NCBI GenBank assembly: GCA_946699065.1
Contig: CAMPDV010000004.1
Coordinates: forward strand, 1,302,001-1,366,000
DNA from: Loxodes magnus
Lineage: Eukaryota > Ciliophora > Karyorelictea > Loxodida > Loxodidae
DNA length: 64,000 nt
Reading direction: 5' to 3'
This document shows positions 47,115 through 56,950 of this stretch, one piece after another. Both the position numbers and the translations under genes were made by a program. Numbering within the stretch: position 1 is the first letter of the stretch; every line of letters starts with the position of its first letter. The notes below the pieces were generated by a model. It saw only the letters and a program-made list of their open reading frames with translations. It was not told where the DNA came from and ran no database searches.

Positions 47115-49012
47115 ATGTAAAGCAGCAAAGAATTAAACCTATAAGCAGTGATAGGCTTCTCAGGACAAGTTATTGATGGATTAGTTCTTCATCCTGATAA
47201 TGAGCATTTAATTTATCCATTAGGAAGCACGATTGTAGTAAGACACATCCTAACTAGAACTTAAACCTTTTTACAAGGACATGATTAAAAAATATCTTGC
47301 ATTGCTATTAGTAAATCAGGAAAATATATTGCCAGTGGATAGTAGACTCATATGGGATTTTAAGCTGAAATTATAGTTTGGGATTTCGAAAACCGCTCTT
47401 AGATTTATAGACTTAGACTTCATAAAGTCTTAATTTAAAGTTTAGATTTTTCGCCAAATGAAAAGTATTTAGTAAGCTTAGGCGGATAGGACGATATGAT
47501 GCTAGTTATTTGGGATTTAGAGTATGGAAAACCAGTATGTGGAAATCCAGCTGGAACTGATGTCACATACAAAGTAAAGTTTTATAACAATTCTGATGAT
47601 AGATTAATAACTGTTAGTAATTATGGAGTACGTATTTGGCAAGCCGACTACGTTGCAAAAAAAGTAAAACCGTCTAATATTAACTTAGGTAACTTGAAAA
47701 GACAAATCACTAATGTAGTTATTGAACCTACAGATTAGTTTGCCTACTGTACCACTAAAACTGGAGATATTATTGAAATTGGCTTAGAACGTGAGAATTA
47801 CAGAAGATTAGGACCAGTTAAAAAGTTATTCAGTTAAGGAGTAAGCACTATTAATTTATTGCCAAGTGGAGATTTATTGATTGGAGCAGGTGACGGAACT
47901 ATAGCTAAAATAGGTGTAACTAACTTTATGGTGAAAGTTGAAGCAAAAGTCTTAGGAGGAATCACTTCATTAGCTCTTACAGAAGATGGCACTCATGCTT
48001 TCTGTGGTACAACACAGAGTAATATTTATTGGGTTGATACAGATGTAATCTAACCAGAATTGAGAAATACTTGCCATTATACAAAGATTAATGATGTCTG
48101 CTTCCCTTATGCTTATTCAGAAGTCTTCGCTACATGCTGCTAAAATGAAATTCGAGTTTGGAATGGAAAGAGCAGACAAGAACTTTTAAGAATATAAGTG
48201 CCTAATTTAGAATGTCATGCCATTAAATTTTAGAATGATGGTAAATCTATTATTTCTGGATGGTCTGATGGAAAAATCCGTGCCTTTCTTCCACAATCAG
48301 GAAAGTTGCTTTATTGTATTAATGATGCACACAATCACGGTGTTACTGCAATTAATGCAGTTTCTGATTGCTCAAAACTTATAAGTGGAGGAATGGAAGG
48401 TGAAGTTCGTATCTGGAAGATTGGAAGACAAACTTAAAGTCTGGAATTCTCTCTAAAAGAACATAGAGGACGAGTATGAGCGATTTAGGTTAGAAAATCA
48501 AATGAATAAGCTGTATCAGCCAGTTCAGATGGTAGCTGTATTGTTTGGGATATAAAAAATTTTGTAAGATTGACTTGCTTGTTTGAATCTACCATGTTTA
48601 AGCAAGTTCTATACCATCCCGATGAATCCTAACTTTTAACTACTGGCTCAGATAGAAAAATTACATATTGGGATTGTTTTGATGGATAGGCCATAAGATT
48701 ACTTGATGGAAGTGAAGATGGAGAAATTAATGCTCTTGACATAACATAAGATGGTGAATTCTTTGTTAGTGGAGGTGAAGATCATAGAATTAAACTTTGG
48801 AGCTATGATGATGGTGTAATTTTATTCTAAGGTCAAGGACATAGCGGTGGAATTACAAAGGTAAATTATTTAACATTTAGATCAAAGTCAGTCCTGATCA
48901 GTAAAGCTTTGTAAGTGTAGGATCTGAAGGCGCTATCTTTATATGGGCTACACCTGAAGAAGTATTAACGCATAAACCTGAAGAAGAGTTACCAGAGCCA
49001 GCTGTTCCTTGA
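47115..49012 (+). CDS. CFAP52: Cilia- and flagella-associated protein 52 (WD40, CFAP52/WDR16)
   Basis: Exons 47115-48860 and 48881-49012 encode 625 residues, the usual CFAP52 length. The protein is WD40 throughout: GFSGQVIDGLVLHPDNEHL, LQGHDQKISCIAISKSGKY, GFQAEIIVWDF, FCGTTQSNIYWV, DAHNHGVTAINA, GGMEGEVRIWKI, TGSDRKITYWD and GGEDHRIKLWSYDDG, in the order of two WD40 propellers. In other eukaryotes CFAP52 is a microtubule inner protein of the ciliary doublet. The initiator ATG is followed by a TAA Gln. One conserved Trp (HRGRVWAI) is TGA; all others are TGG. It converges with the Gln-rich gene. Confidence 0.93.
48861..48880 (+). other. 20-nt GT..AG intron in CFAP52
   Basis: GTAAATTATTTAACATTTAG. 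Without it the last WD40 repeat (KIKVSPDQQSF, then SEGAIFIWATPEE) is out of frame; with it removed the CDS is an exact codon multiple. Confidence 0.9.
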
Positions 49013-49707
49013 TTTAAACTATCATTTTTATATTACACTAAATTTATATCTATCTTATATAGTCTTTCCTATAAATACACCAAGATACACATTAATCCAA
49101 CAAAAATTAACGAACCAAAAAACCCCATAAACAATAAGATACAATATCTCACGAGTTATAATTAAATACCAATGCAAGAAGCATAATAGAAAAATAGCTT
49201 CTTATTATTAAATTTTTACAAAAAAGTTAAAATAGAAAGAATCAAGATATAGCATAACTACCAAGAATTAACCTATGATAATAAAATAGTTAGATTAATA
49301 AAGTTATTAAATATTACATATGTATAATTATTATTGCTTATATATTATGCTTTAATATCATATTATTACTCTCCTATATTTAGCTAAAGAAGATTAAGAA
49401 ATAAAAACTAATTATGAATATAACAAATATTCATATTAATTAGTAGTTTTGCCATTTTAAAATAACTACTTCTTTCCAATTTTCTTAATATAAACTCTAT
49501 TTAATTTATAGTTAAAACATGACAAGATAAAACCATAAATATTTAACTAAAAGTGTAGAATTATTTAAGAAAAAAGTATTAAATAGAGTCGATTTATTTG
49601 AAAGCATTACTTCAACTTAATTTTTCTAAGCTCTAATTAAGATAATATTAATTTGATATGTCAAAGCTTCTATTATTAGCATCTTATTCTTTACTTTAAT
49701 CTTATCC
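49013..49707. other. Intergenic, no supported feature
   Basis: About 0.7 kb between convergent genes. A+T-rich, nothing recognised. Confidence 0.5.
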
Positions 49708-52440
49708 TCAATAAAAGCTTAAGTTAAAAGGTTATTAGTTAATAATCTATGAATTATTTAAACTGTTGCAAATCCTTTGTTTTAAGCTATAGGGTTAACT
49801 TAGCTTAAGCTTTTGCTATTTAATTACTTCTTTTAGTTGTTAGAATCTATCGAATTCGCGCGATGAAGTTTGCTACTGATTTATTCTATTTAGTCTAGTT
49901 TAAGGTTTTTAAAGTTAATTTTTATCTTATTAATTCTCAGAGACTTTTTTATTATACAAAGAATAAATGTTATACTCCTTTTTTGTAGTCTTTATATATG
50001 CTTTAATATCTTCAGTAGATTTTTAAAAATTGTTTTATTTAGAGTATTAAGAACAAATTAGTGGTTTGGTTTAATGTTCTTTTTGATATTAATAATACAT
50101 TTTATGGTAGGGTTACTTTTACTATTAACTATTAGAAGATTTCACTTTCTTTAATTAATTTTTATCATCTTTGTTTTAAGTAAAACTATGGCTTAATTTA
50201 TGTTCACTTAGCTGTTTCTTATCATTTTCTATAAAACTCTTATTTGCATTATTTTCTTGATCATCTTAAAATAGTTAAGAAAATTTATTTTCAGCTAAAA
50301 TTTATGATTTCAAGTTAATTGAAGGCTAAAATGGGCAAAATTTGTTTTAAAGCACGTCTGCTTTCTCGTTCAGTTTTAATTAAGCATTTTAATAATGTTT
50401 TTCTTATCTTTAAATAAAATCTCTGAACTTATAGTTTTAATTGCTCTAATCTTTTTACTAAAGAATGGGTTCTTTTTAAATCTCCTTAAAGTTAGATAAG
50501 CTCTTCTAGCATATTTTATTATCTATTTTCTTTTAGATGGTTTTTGCTTTTTGAAGCAATCTAGTAACAACATTTTCGTTTTCTTTATTCTTCATTCTTT
50601 TATATTTGGCTAATATTGTACTTAGCTATGGAATCTTTGGCTTGAATGTGTAATTATCTCTTAAATCAGCCTCGAGTTAAAGCTAATTAGCATATTCCTA
50701 TTTTTAGCCAATTATCTGGCTTAGCCTTTTATAGAAAGGCTCTTAGCCTTAAAGAGAAAGAGCTTTTAAGGATAAAGTGGGAGTGAAGGGACACTGCTTT
50801 TAATGTTTTTTCTGAGCATTTCTTCTTAATTAGTCAATCATCTACTGCTTTTTTAAAGATTTCTACTTTACTTATTAAAAAACATTAGATTAAATATATC
50901 TTTCCTTGCATATTTTTTGCGAATTGGAGTTTATTGTAGGTTTGAATGTACATTGCTGTCTCATACTTTATAACTGCTTAGTTAAACTTTCTTTTTACTG
51001 TACTCTCTTCAGCTCTGCCTTTGGTTTGCTTAAATTATGAATTCATTCTGAAAAAGGAATACTAAAGTTGCGCGAATCAGTTGGACTTCTGGGATTCAGG
51101 ATTTAAGGATGAAAAGTGCATTCCTTATATATATGCAAATCTACTTCTTCTTTAATTTAGTTTAGATTTGATAGTCTTTTCATTATAGGCTTATAATAGA
51201 GTTCACTCAAAGAACTACTTCGATTTCTTTTTCAATTAATCAAGGAAGTCTAGTCATTGTTTGCTCTAAAGCAGTTTTCAGAAGATTTTGATTTATCCTT
51301 CCAGCTTTTTCCAGAATTAAGTATTTAATTTACCTAATCTTTCTGTGCAGAGCCATTGATTTAGTTATTGATTTAGTTATTAATTTTATATGAATTATCT
51401 GAATTGTTTCTTCAAGGAGTGCTTATTCGTGTAGAGGGAGTTACTTCTGAGCTTTCCTGAGTATAAGAATTATTTAAATTCTTTATAATCTAATTTTGAT
51501 TCTAATTTTCTTCTACCCTTTGATTCTTATTCTTTGACAATTTTTACTATGAAGCAGAATTCTTTTGCGCTTAATTACTCTCGTATCTAACTATATTACC
51601 CCTAGCATAGTTTACTATTTTAGTTTGCTTTTAAATGTCCCTTTTCTTTGTTTAACTTGAAGCCTATTTATCACATATTTTGTTCTTAAGAAGCTATTGC
51701 TGCTGCAAAATAGTGCTATCATTATAAAAGTTAGATCCACTTGAAGTTTAATTTTGCTGGCTTTTGCTTCTTGGAATTTCTGAATGCTATTTTAAATTGA
51801 AGCCTAACTGACTTTACTTCTTTTAGCGTTATTTTAATTATTTTGCTTAAAAATCTTGCTGGGAACTATTCAACAGTTCTTACTCTTCATTCTTCTATTT
51901 CTCTTCAAAAAGAGAAACATTTAAGAAGCTCTCATGAAATAGTTCTGAATTAGACTATTGTATGGAGGAGTTTTTAATTTGGCTAGCTAGTTATTACTAA
52001 GTTTAGTCAATAATATCGTAAAACTTGCCTAGATCTTCTTAGTTTTTTAGGCTTTCTGAAAGTATTAGCATTGCTTAATTACGTTTCTTATTTTACTTAC
52101 TTGGAAGTTACTTCTAATTAGCTGGAAGTACTAAACTATTGTTAAAGCTTTAGCTAGAATTCTACTTTTAAAAGGATCCTTTCTGCTAATAAAGTTACCT
52201 ATCAGTTTCAAACTATAAAGAGCACTAACTTACTCCCGTAGAATCTCCTAACTACTACCTACTTCTTTAATCCTCCAACTCTTAACTAATGTCTAAAGGT
52301 TTATCTTTGCAAGACTCGTAACCTTTTGCATATTTAGGGTGGATAGTAGTATCAAGGTTGTGCTTAGCATTATAGACTGTTTGTCTAATCTCTTGGCTCT
52401 AGTTATTTAGGAAGTGATAGTTAGTTGAGTTTAATTTCAT
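49708..52440 (-). CDS. Full-length Gln-rich protein with C/Y-TFxP repeats
   Basis: A 910-residue intronless frame from ATG at 52440 to TGA at 49708-49710. The N-terminal ~430 residues (also present in the left X arm) are polar, Gln/Ser/Asn-rich. Residues about 440-640 contain a spaced motif: CTFHPQI, CTFKPTI, CPFTPTL and YTFKPKI, each followed by basic helical sequence, and CPFQPSI later. CTFxPxI repeats recur in coiled-coil cytoskeletal proteins of ciliates and other protists, so a structural role is inferred. Several hundred internal TAA/TAG Gln codons make this a striking example of the code. The X boundary at 51142 cuts through this gene, so this is the unrearranged copy. It shares a divergent ~430-bp promoter region with the HIBCH-like gene. 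Confidence 0.75.
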
Positions 52441-52873
52441 GGTATTGAAAGTATCAAATAACAATAATTATAATTATACTAAATTATACACTTTCATCTC
52501 CTATTCCCCTTATTTCTTACTTTCCTCTTTATTTGCAATAGTAAGCTTGTCAGACTATTAACCTTCAAAGATTATATTGACTCAATTTAAAGATAAAGGA
52601 GCTAACTTAAAGGCTTATTTTACTAGCATTATAAGGTTCTTAATGCGTAACTTTGAAAGCTTTAAGGTAGTGTTGCTTAAATCTATATATCCAAACCTAA
52701 GCATTAAAGTACTACAACTATTCATCTCTTATAGTCACAATAGCATTTGCTTAGTATTACCAAGACAGCTATTATATCATTAAGCCTAATTAAAAAGATA
52801 AACATTTAGCATTATAAGCTGCTTGAAGTACTTATGGAAATGCAAGTTATTTCAATATTCCTCTTTAGATAAA

Positions 52874-53935
52874 ATGCATTACCTGCTTAATAGAATTAGA
52901 TCAGTCATTACTAGAAGACATCGAAGCAGGCTTTTTATAGATTTGAATAGACCCAAATCATTTAATGCTGTAGATTTCAGCATACTTGAAAATTTAACTT
53001 CACTCTTTAATTGAGCTGAACAATAATAAGATCTTAAGTGCTTGATTTTAGGATCTACTAGTCAGCATTTTTGCTGTGGAGCAAATGTGAAACTAATTTA
53101 TGAGCTTAAGGAGGATTTTGCTAGATATAATGGCATATTTACTAATTTGTTCTGTAAAGTTAATTAATTCTAGTAGAAGAAAGATGCTATAGCTCTATGA
53201 ACTGGATATGTTATGGGTGCTGGTGTAGGAATAGGATATCCTTGTCGAATCAGAGTCATTTCGGAAAACACTTAATGGGCTATGCCTGAAAATTATATTG
53301 GTGTTTATGCAAACAGTGGAGCAATATACTGAACATCTCAAATTAAAGGACTTTAACAGTCAGTAAAAAACTATTTATTTATAACTGGAAATACAATTAA
53401 TGCCTAAGATCTGCTTGATTGCAAAATTGCTACCAACTTCATAAGCTTGAACGATATTTAAGCTCTAAAGAAAGAGCTTTAGCAAGATTCTTCTTAAGAT
53501 GTAAATAGTTTAGTTCAAAAGTACTCGAGATAGCCATAAAATATCAAACCCTCTTTAGACTACAATTTGATCGAAAAGTGTTTTAGCGAAAAGGATATTA
53601 AGCAGATATATGTTAATATTGTTAAGCAATCAGAAAACAACAAAACTGCAAAACTTTTACTTCAAGATTTGTAAAAGTAAAATCCAGTTTCCATGGCTGT
53701 TGCTTTTAAACTTGCAAACGAAACAAAATAAATTGATTTTAATCAATGAATGCAAAGGGAAACTAATCTTAACAACTATTTTATTATTAAAGATAGATGC
53801 AACTTTGAAGCAGGCTTTAATTTCGTGTTCATAGATAAGAAGAGCAAAATTCCTTAATGAAAGCCATAGACTATACTTGATTTAGATGATAACCTTGCTG
53901 ACTAGATTTTAAAGAGTTGTGAAGCATAATACTGA
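52874..53935 (+). CDS. 3-hydroxyisobutyryl-CoA hydrolase-like (ECH/HIBCH family), right X copy
   Basis: 353 residues, ATG at 52874 to TGA at 53933-53935. HIBCH hydrolyses 3-hydroxyisobutyryl-CoA in mitochondrial valine breakdown. Family features in order: IDLNRPKSFNAVDF, the oxyanion-hole LKCLILGSTSQHFCCGANVK, GYVMGAGVGIGYPCRIRV, MPENYIGVY with Glu139 at the catalytic position, FITGNTINAQDLLDCKIATN, and the C-terminal ECH_2 part with IDKKSKIPQWKPQ. That final Trp329 is TGA (53858-53860) only 25 codons before the stop. The usual FPD aspartate is absent (VYANSG), so activity may differ. The N-terminus is basic, as for mitochondrial import. The open frame extends upstream to an ATG overlapping the divergent gene, which I do not use. 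Confidence 0.82.
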
Positions 53936-54577
53936 TAGTAAAGTTCTTAACTATCTAGCAATACACATTTAAAATATTTCTTTTAAAGATAATAAGATAA
54001 CATATAGCAAGCATTCATTCTAAAAGCTGTTAATTAGATGAATCTAAAGATGCTTTAAGATTCTTAATTATATGATATATAGAAGATTCTTCTATTCAGT
54101 CAGTTTACCTTTCTACCCTACCATATTAAAGTTTGATAATCTCTCATACTTATAGTATATTAAATATGAGCATAACAGATTAAGACACTTCAACTCTAAA
54201 ACTATGCATACAGCCAAATAGCTAATATAGTTATTTGATTACTATACAACACTTTTGTAGTTATTTGGTTCTAATATTTAAACTTACTAATAAAGAAGTA
54301 AACCTACTTTAAGCCTACCAAACATAGTATTTAAGAAGTTAAAATAACTAAAACTATACAGTTCTACTAATAATAATCCATTTCAAACTCTTCTAATCTA
54401 AGTTTGCTTAACTAAGCATCTATAGGATCTAGCTGCTGTGTAGTTTATTATAAGCGTATTAATCCAGTTAATGACTAATTAAGTAATGATAGCTTATGAT
54501 GTAAGTAGCTTAATGCAAGAGAGTGTACTAGTAGCGTAATTAAGTATAGTACTTGATAATTAGTAATAAGCAAAGGA
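53936..54577. other. Intergenic inside X, no supported feature
   Basis: About 0.64 kb between two same-strand genes; mirrored at 29985-30626 in the left arm. A+T-rich, nothing recognised. Confidence 0.5.
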
Positions 54578-55396
54578 ATGTAAAATTAAAACTAACTTTC
54601 CATTAAATCTTTTACCTAATTCTCTTCTCCTTAAACCTAATAGCACTAACAGAGAAGCTTCACTCCTGTTGTTAAGTAACTTGCTTAGATAGATAATACT
54701 TAAATAAAGAATAGTAGCTTTAGAGTGGAGTCTAAGAAGAAAAGAGAGAAGATGAGATAGTAGATAATGATAGTTTCTTAGACCTACGAAGAAATGAAGA
54801 TGTGTACACTTAAGCTTGAGAAACTTTAGAAGAAACTTAATAAAAAAAGGAAAGAACAGAATTAGTTATAAGATCTAGTGCTACATCTCAAGTCTACAAA
54901 CCTAAACTTAATTTCAGAAATTTAGGCCCTTAAAAAGAACCACGAAATTCTACACAACGAAGCTTATAGAATCAATGGAACCACTAAAAGAATCTAAGAA
55001 TAAACTCAAAACTATTAAAAACTTAATGAGTAAATAGGAACTAACCTTAAGGTTTAAAGCCAGGAAAACCTCATTTGGAACGAGTAAGTTTAGTAGTTAT
55101 AAAACTAAATTCAGTAGGAAAATATGTACATTGAACACTTTCAGAAATACAATACTTAGCTTAAGAAGAATCTAAGCGAAGCAATTAAAGAAAGAGATTT
55201 TGCTTTTATAAAAGCGAGAAAAGCTGAGTAGTAAGTATACAAGTTGAGAGATTTACTATAGAGAAAAGTAACTTTTAACTTTAGACTCAAAAGCAAGTTC
55301 AATCATTTTTAGCTGTAAGCTAAACAGATTCTATTATTCATAAAAGTGTCAAAAAATTCAGTCGTGGTGTAAGAACACGTTCAAAGCATGGAATGA
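54578..55396 (+). CDS. Coiled-coil protein, right X copy
   Basis: 272 residues, ATG at 54578 to TGA at 55394-55396; identical to the copy at 29166-29984. The start is chosen because the frame upstream of the internal Met (KMRQQIMIVSQTYEEMK) still reads as Gln/Ser-rich protein back to this ATG. A long heptad pattern from residue ~75 to ~215 predicts a coiled coil. No family recognised. Confidence 0.65.
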
Positions 55397-55492
55397 TAAT
55401 GAATATGTCAGCGTTTTGAGTAAAATACTTCTATTATTTATAAAATGTATCTTATTACACTCTTATTCTACTATTCAGATTTCTAGCCTTTG

Positions 55493-56950
55493 TATATGGA
55501 CTGTTCTGAATAATATATTATATTTATTAAGAAAATAAATACATTTTAGAAATAGATAAAGGAGAGGTTGATTTAATAAGCATTAATAAATAATTTGATT
55601 GAAAGGAAATAATAATAATTGTAAGAAAGATATTTATTTTGATATATTCTACATATAGCTTTATCTTTTAATTATTAAATTAATATTATTTATAATACAA
55701 AAAATTGAATTATCAAAAATGATATTAGCAATAGATAATATCAAAAGAATAAAAATATAAAATTTTGAAAGATAATATGATAGATTGACAAATAGATATA
55801 AACTTCCTTTATAAAATTATAATTAAATAAATTGAATCTCTTATGTAAAAAAGGAATTTTCCTTATTTATATTTTAATGTTAAAAATGAAATAAATTATA
55901 TAAACTGAGCATAATTCATAGAAATCCTTTTAATTTTGATATAATTGAGAAATTTACTTTTTGATTATTTATTTATTAAATAAAATTTTATAATTTAAGA
56001 TATTTCTTAATAAACTTATTGCATTCTAAATTCTATTCCTATTCTTTGCATAAAGTATATGATTTTATTAAATTAAATTTACCATTAATATATTCTAATA
56101 TTAATATGGAAGGCTTCTTTATAAGGAATTTCAAGAATTTTAAAGATTAATAAAAACAATAATTAAAATATCTCAATTAACTAGATTTTAGCCCTTTTTT
56201 ATCTATAATATTTCTTTTCTATAGATTATTCTAAATTATTATTTATCAATCCATTTCTCATTTCTAGCTAATATAACAAGTGATATATATTATCCATTTA
56301 TTTTATTTATTCTAGAAGCTTAATAAATTTTATTATCTTGTCTATTTTCTTTAATAGGAGCAAATTAAATTTGCTTAATACTAAAAGTGTTTTTGTTTGC
56401 CCTTGATAGTAAATAAAGTCTATTAATGAATGAAACTAAGCATTTAATACATTGTTATTTCTTATTTAGAGAGCTAACTATATAATAGTATCTAGAAGAA
56501 ATAATAATCCTTTATACTATTCAGGTTAGCAATTAAGCTTAACTTTAGTAGCAATTTAGCTTTCTTTTTGATATAACTAGATATTAGTTAATTTAGAATT
56601 ATATTCATTTATCCAATATTATTGACAAACTCTTAGTCTTGGAATTAGATAAATGTTTTCGTATTTACTAAAATTAATTTTTATTTTTATTGTTCTAATG
56701 AAAAGACAATTTAAGATTAGTTAATTGGTTATAATAAAGAATGTATATTTATTACTATTAGCGATGTATCAATAAGAATAGATTTGCATTAGTCTTATTT
56801 AATAGTTACTCTAAATGCTTAAATCAATAAAACTAACATTTAATTAGTTCAACTTTAGAAAAACATATGCAGTAAAATGAAAATTATAGTGTTTATTATT
56901 ATTTATTTAGAATTAATTATATATAATTTATTATCCAATTTATCTATCTA
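55493..56950. other. Intergenic, no supported feature
   Basis: About 1.46 kb of A+T-rich DNA between the X arm and the end of Y'. Nothing recognised. Confidence 0.5.

Larger units (their letters stand above)
51142..55492 (-). repeat. X inverted repeat, right arm (4351 bp)
   Basis: The reverse complement of 29070-33420. This is likely the parental copy because the gene crossing its left edge is complete here. Its right edge (55492) lies in intergenic DNA between the coiled-coil gene and Y'. Confidence 0.95.

Noticed and set aside
52440-52873. Longer HIBCH start at an ATG at 52440
   Set aside because: The frame is open, but this ATG overlaps the start codon of the divergent Gln-rich gene on the opposite strand; family homology begins only after 52874.
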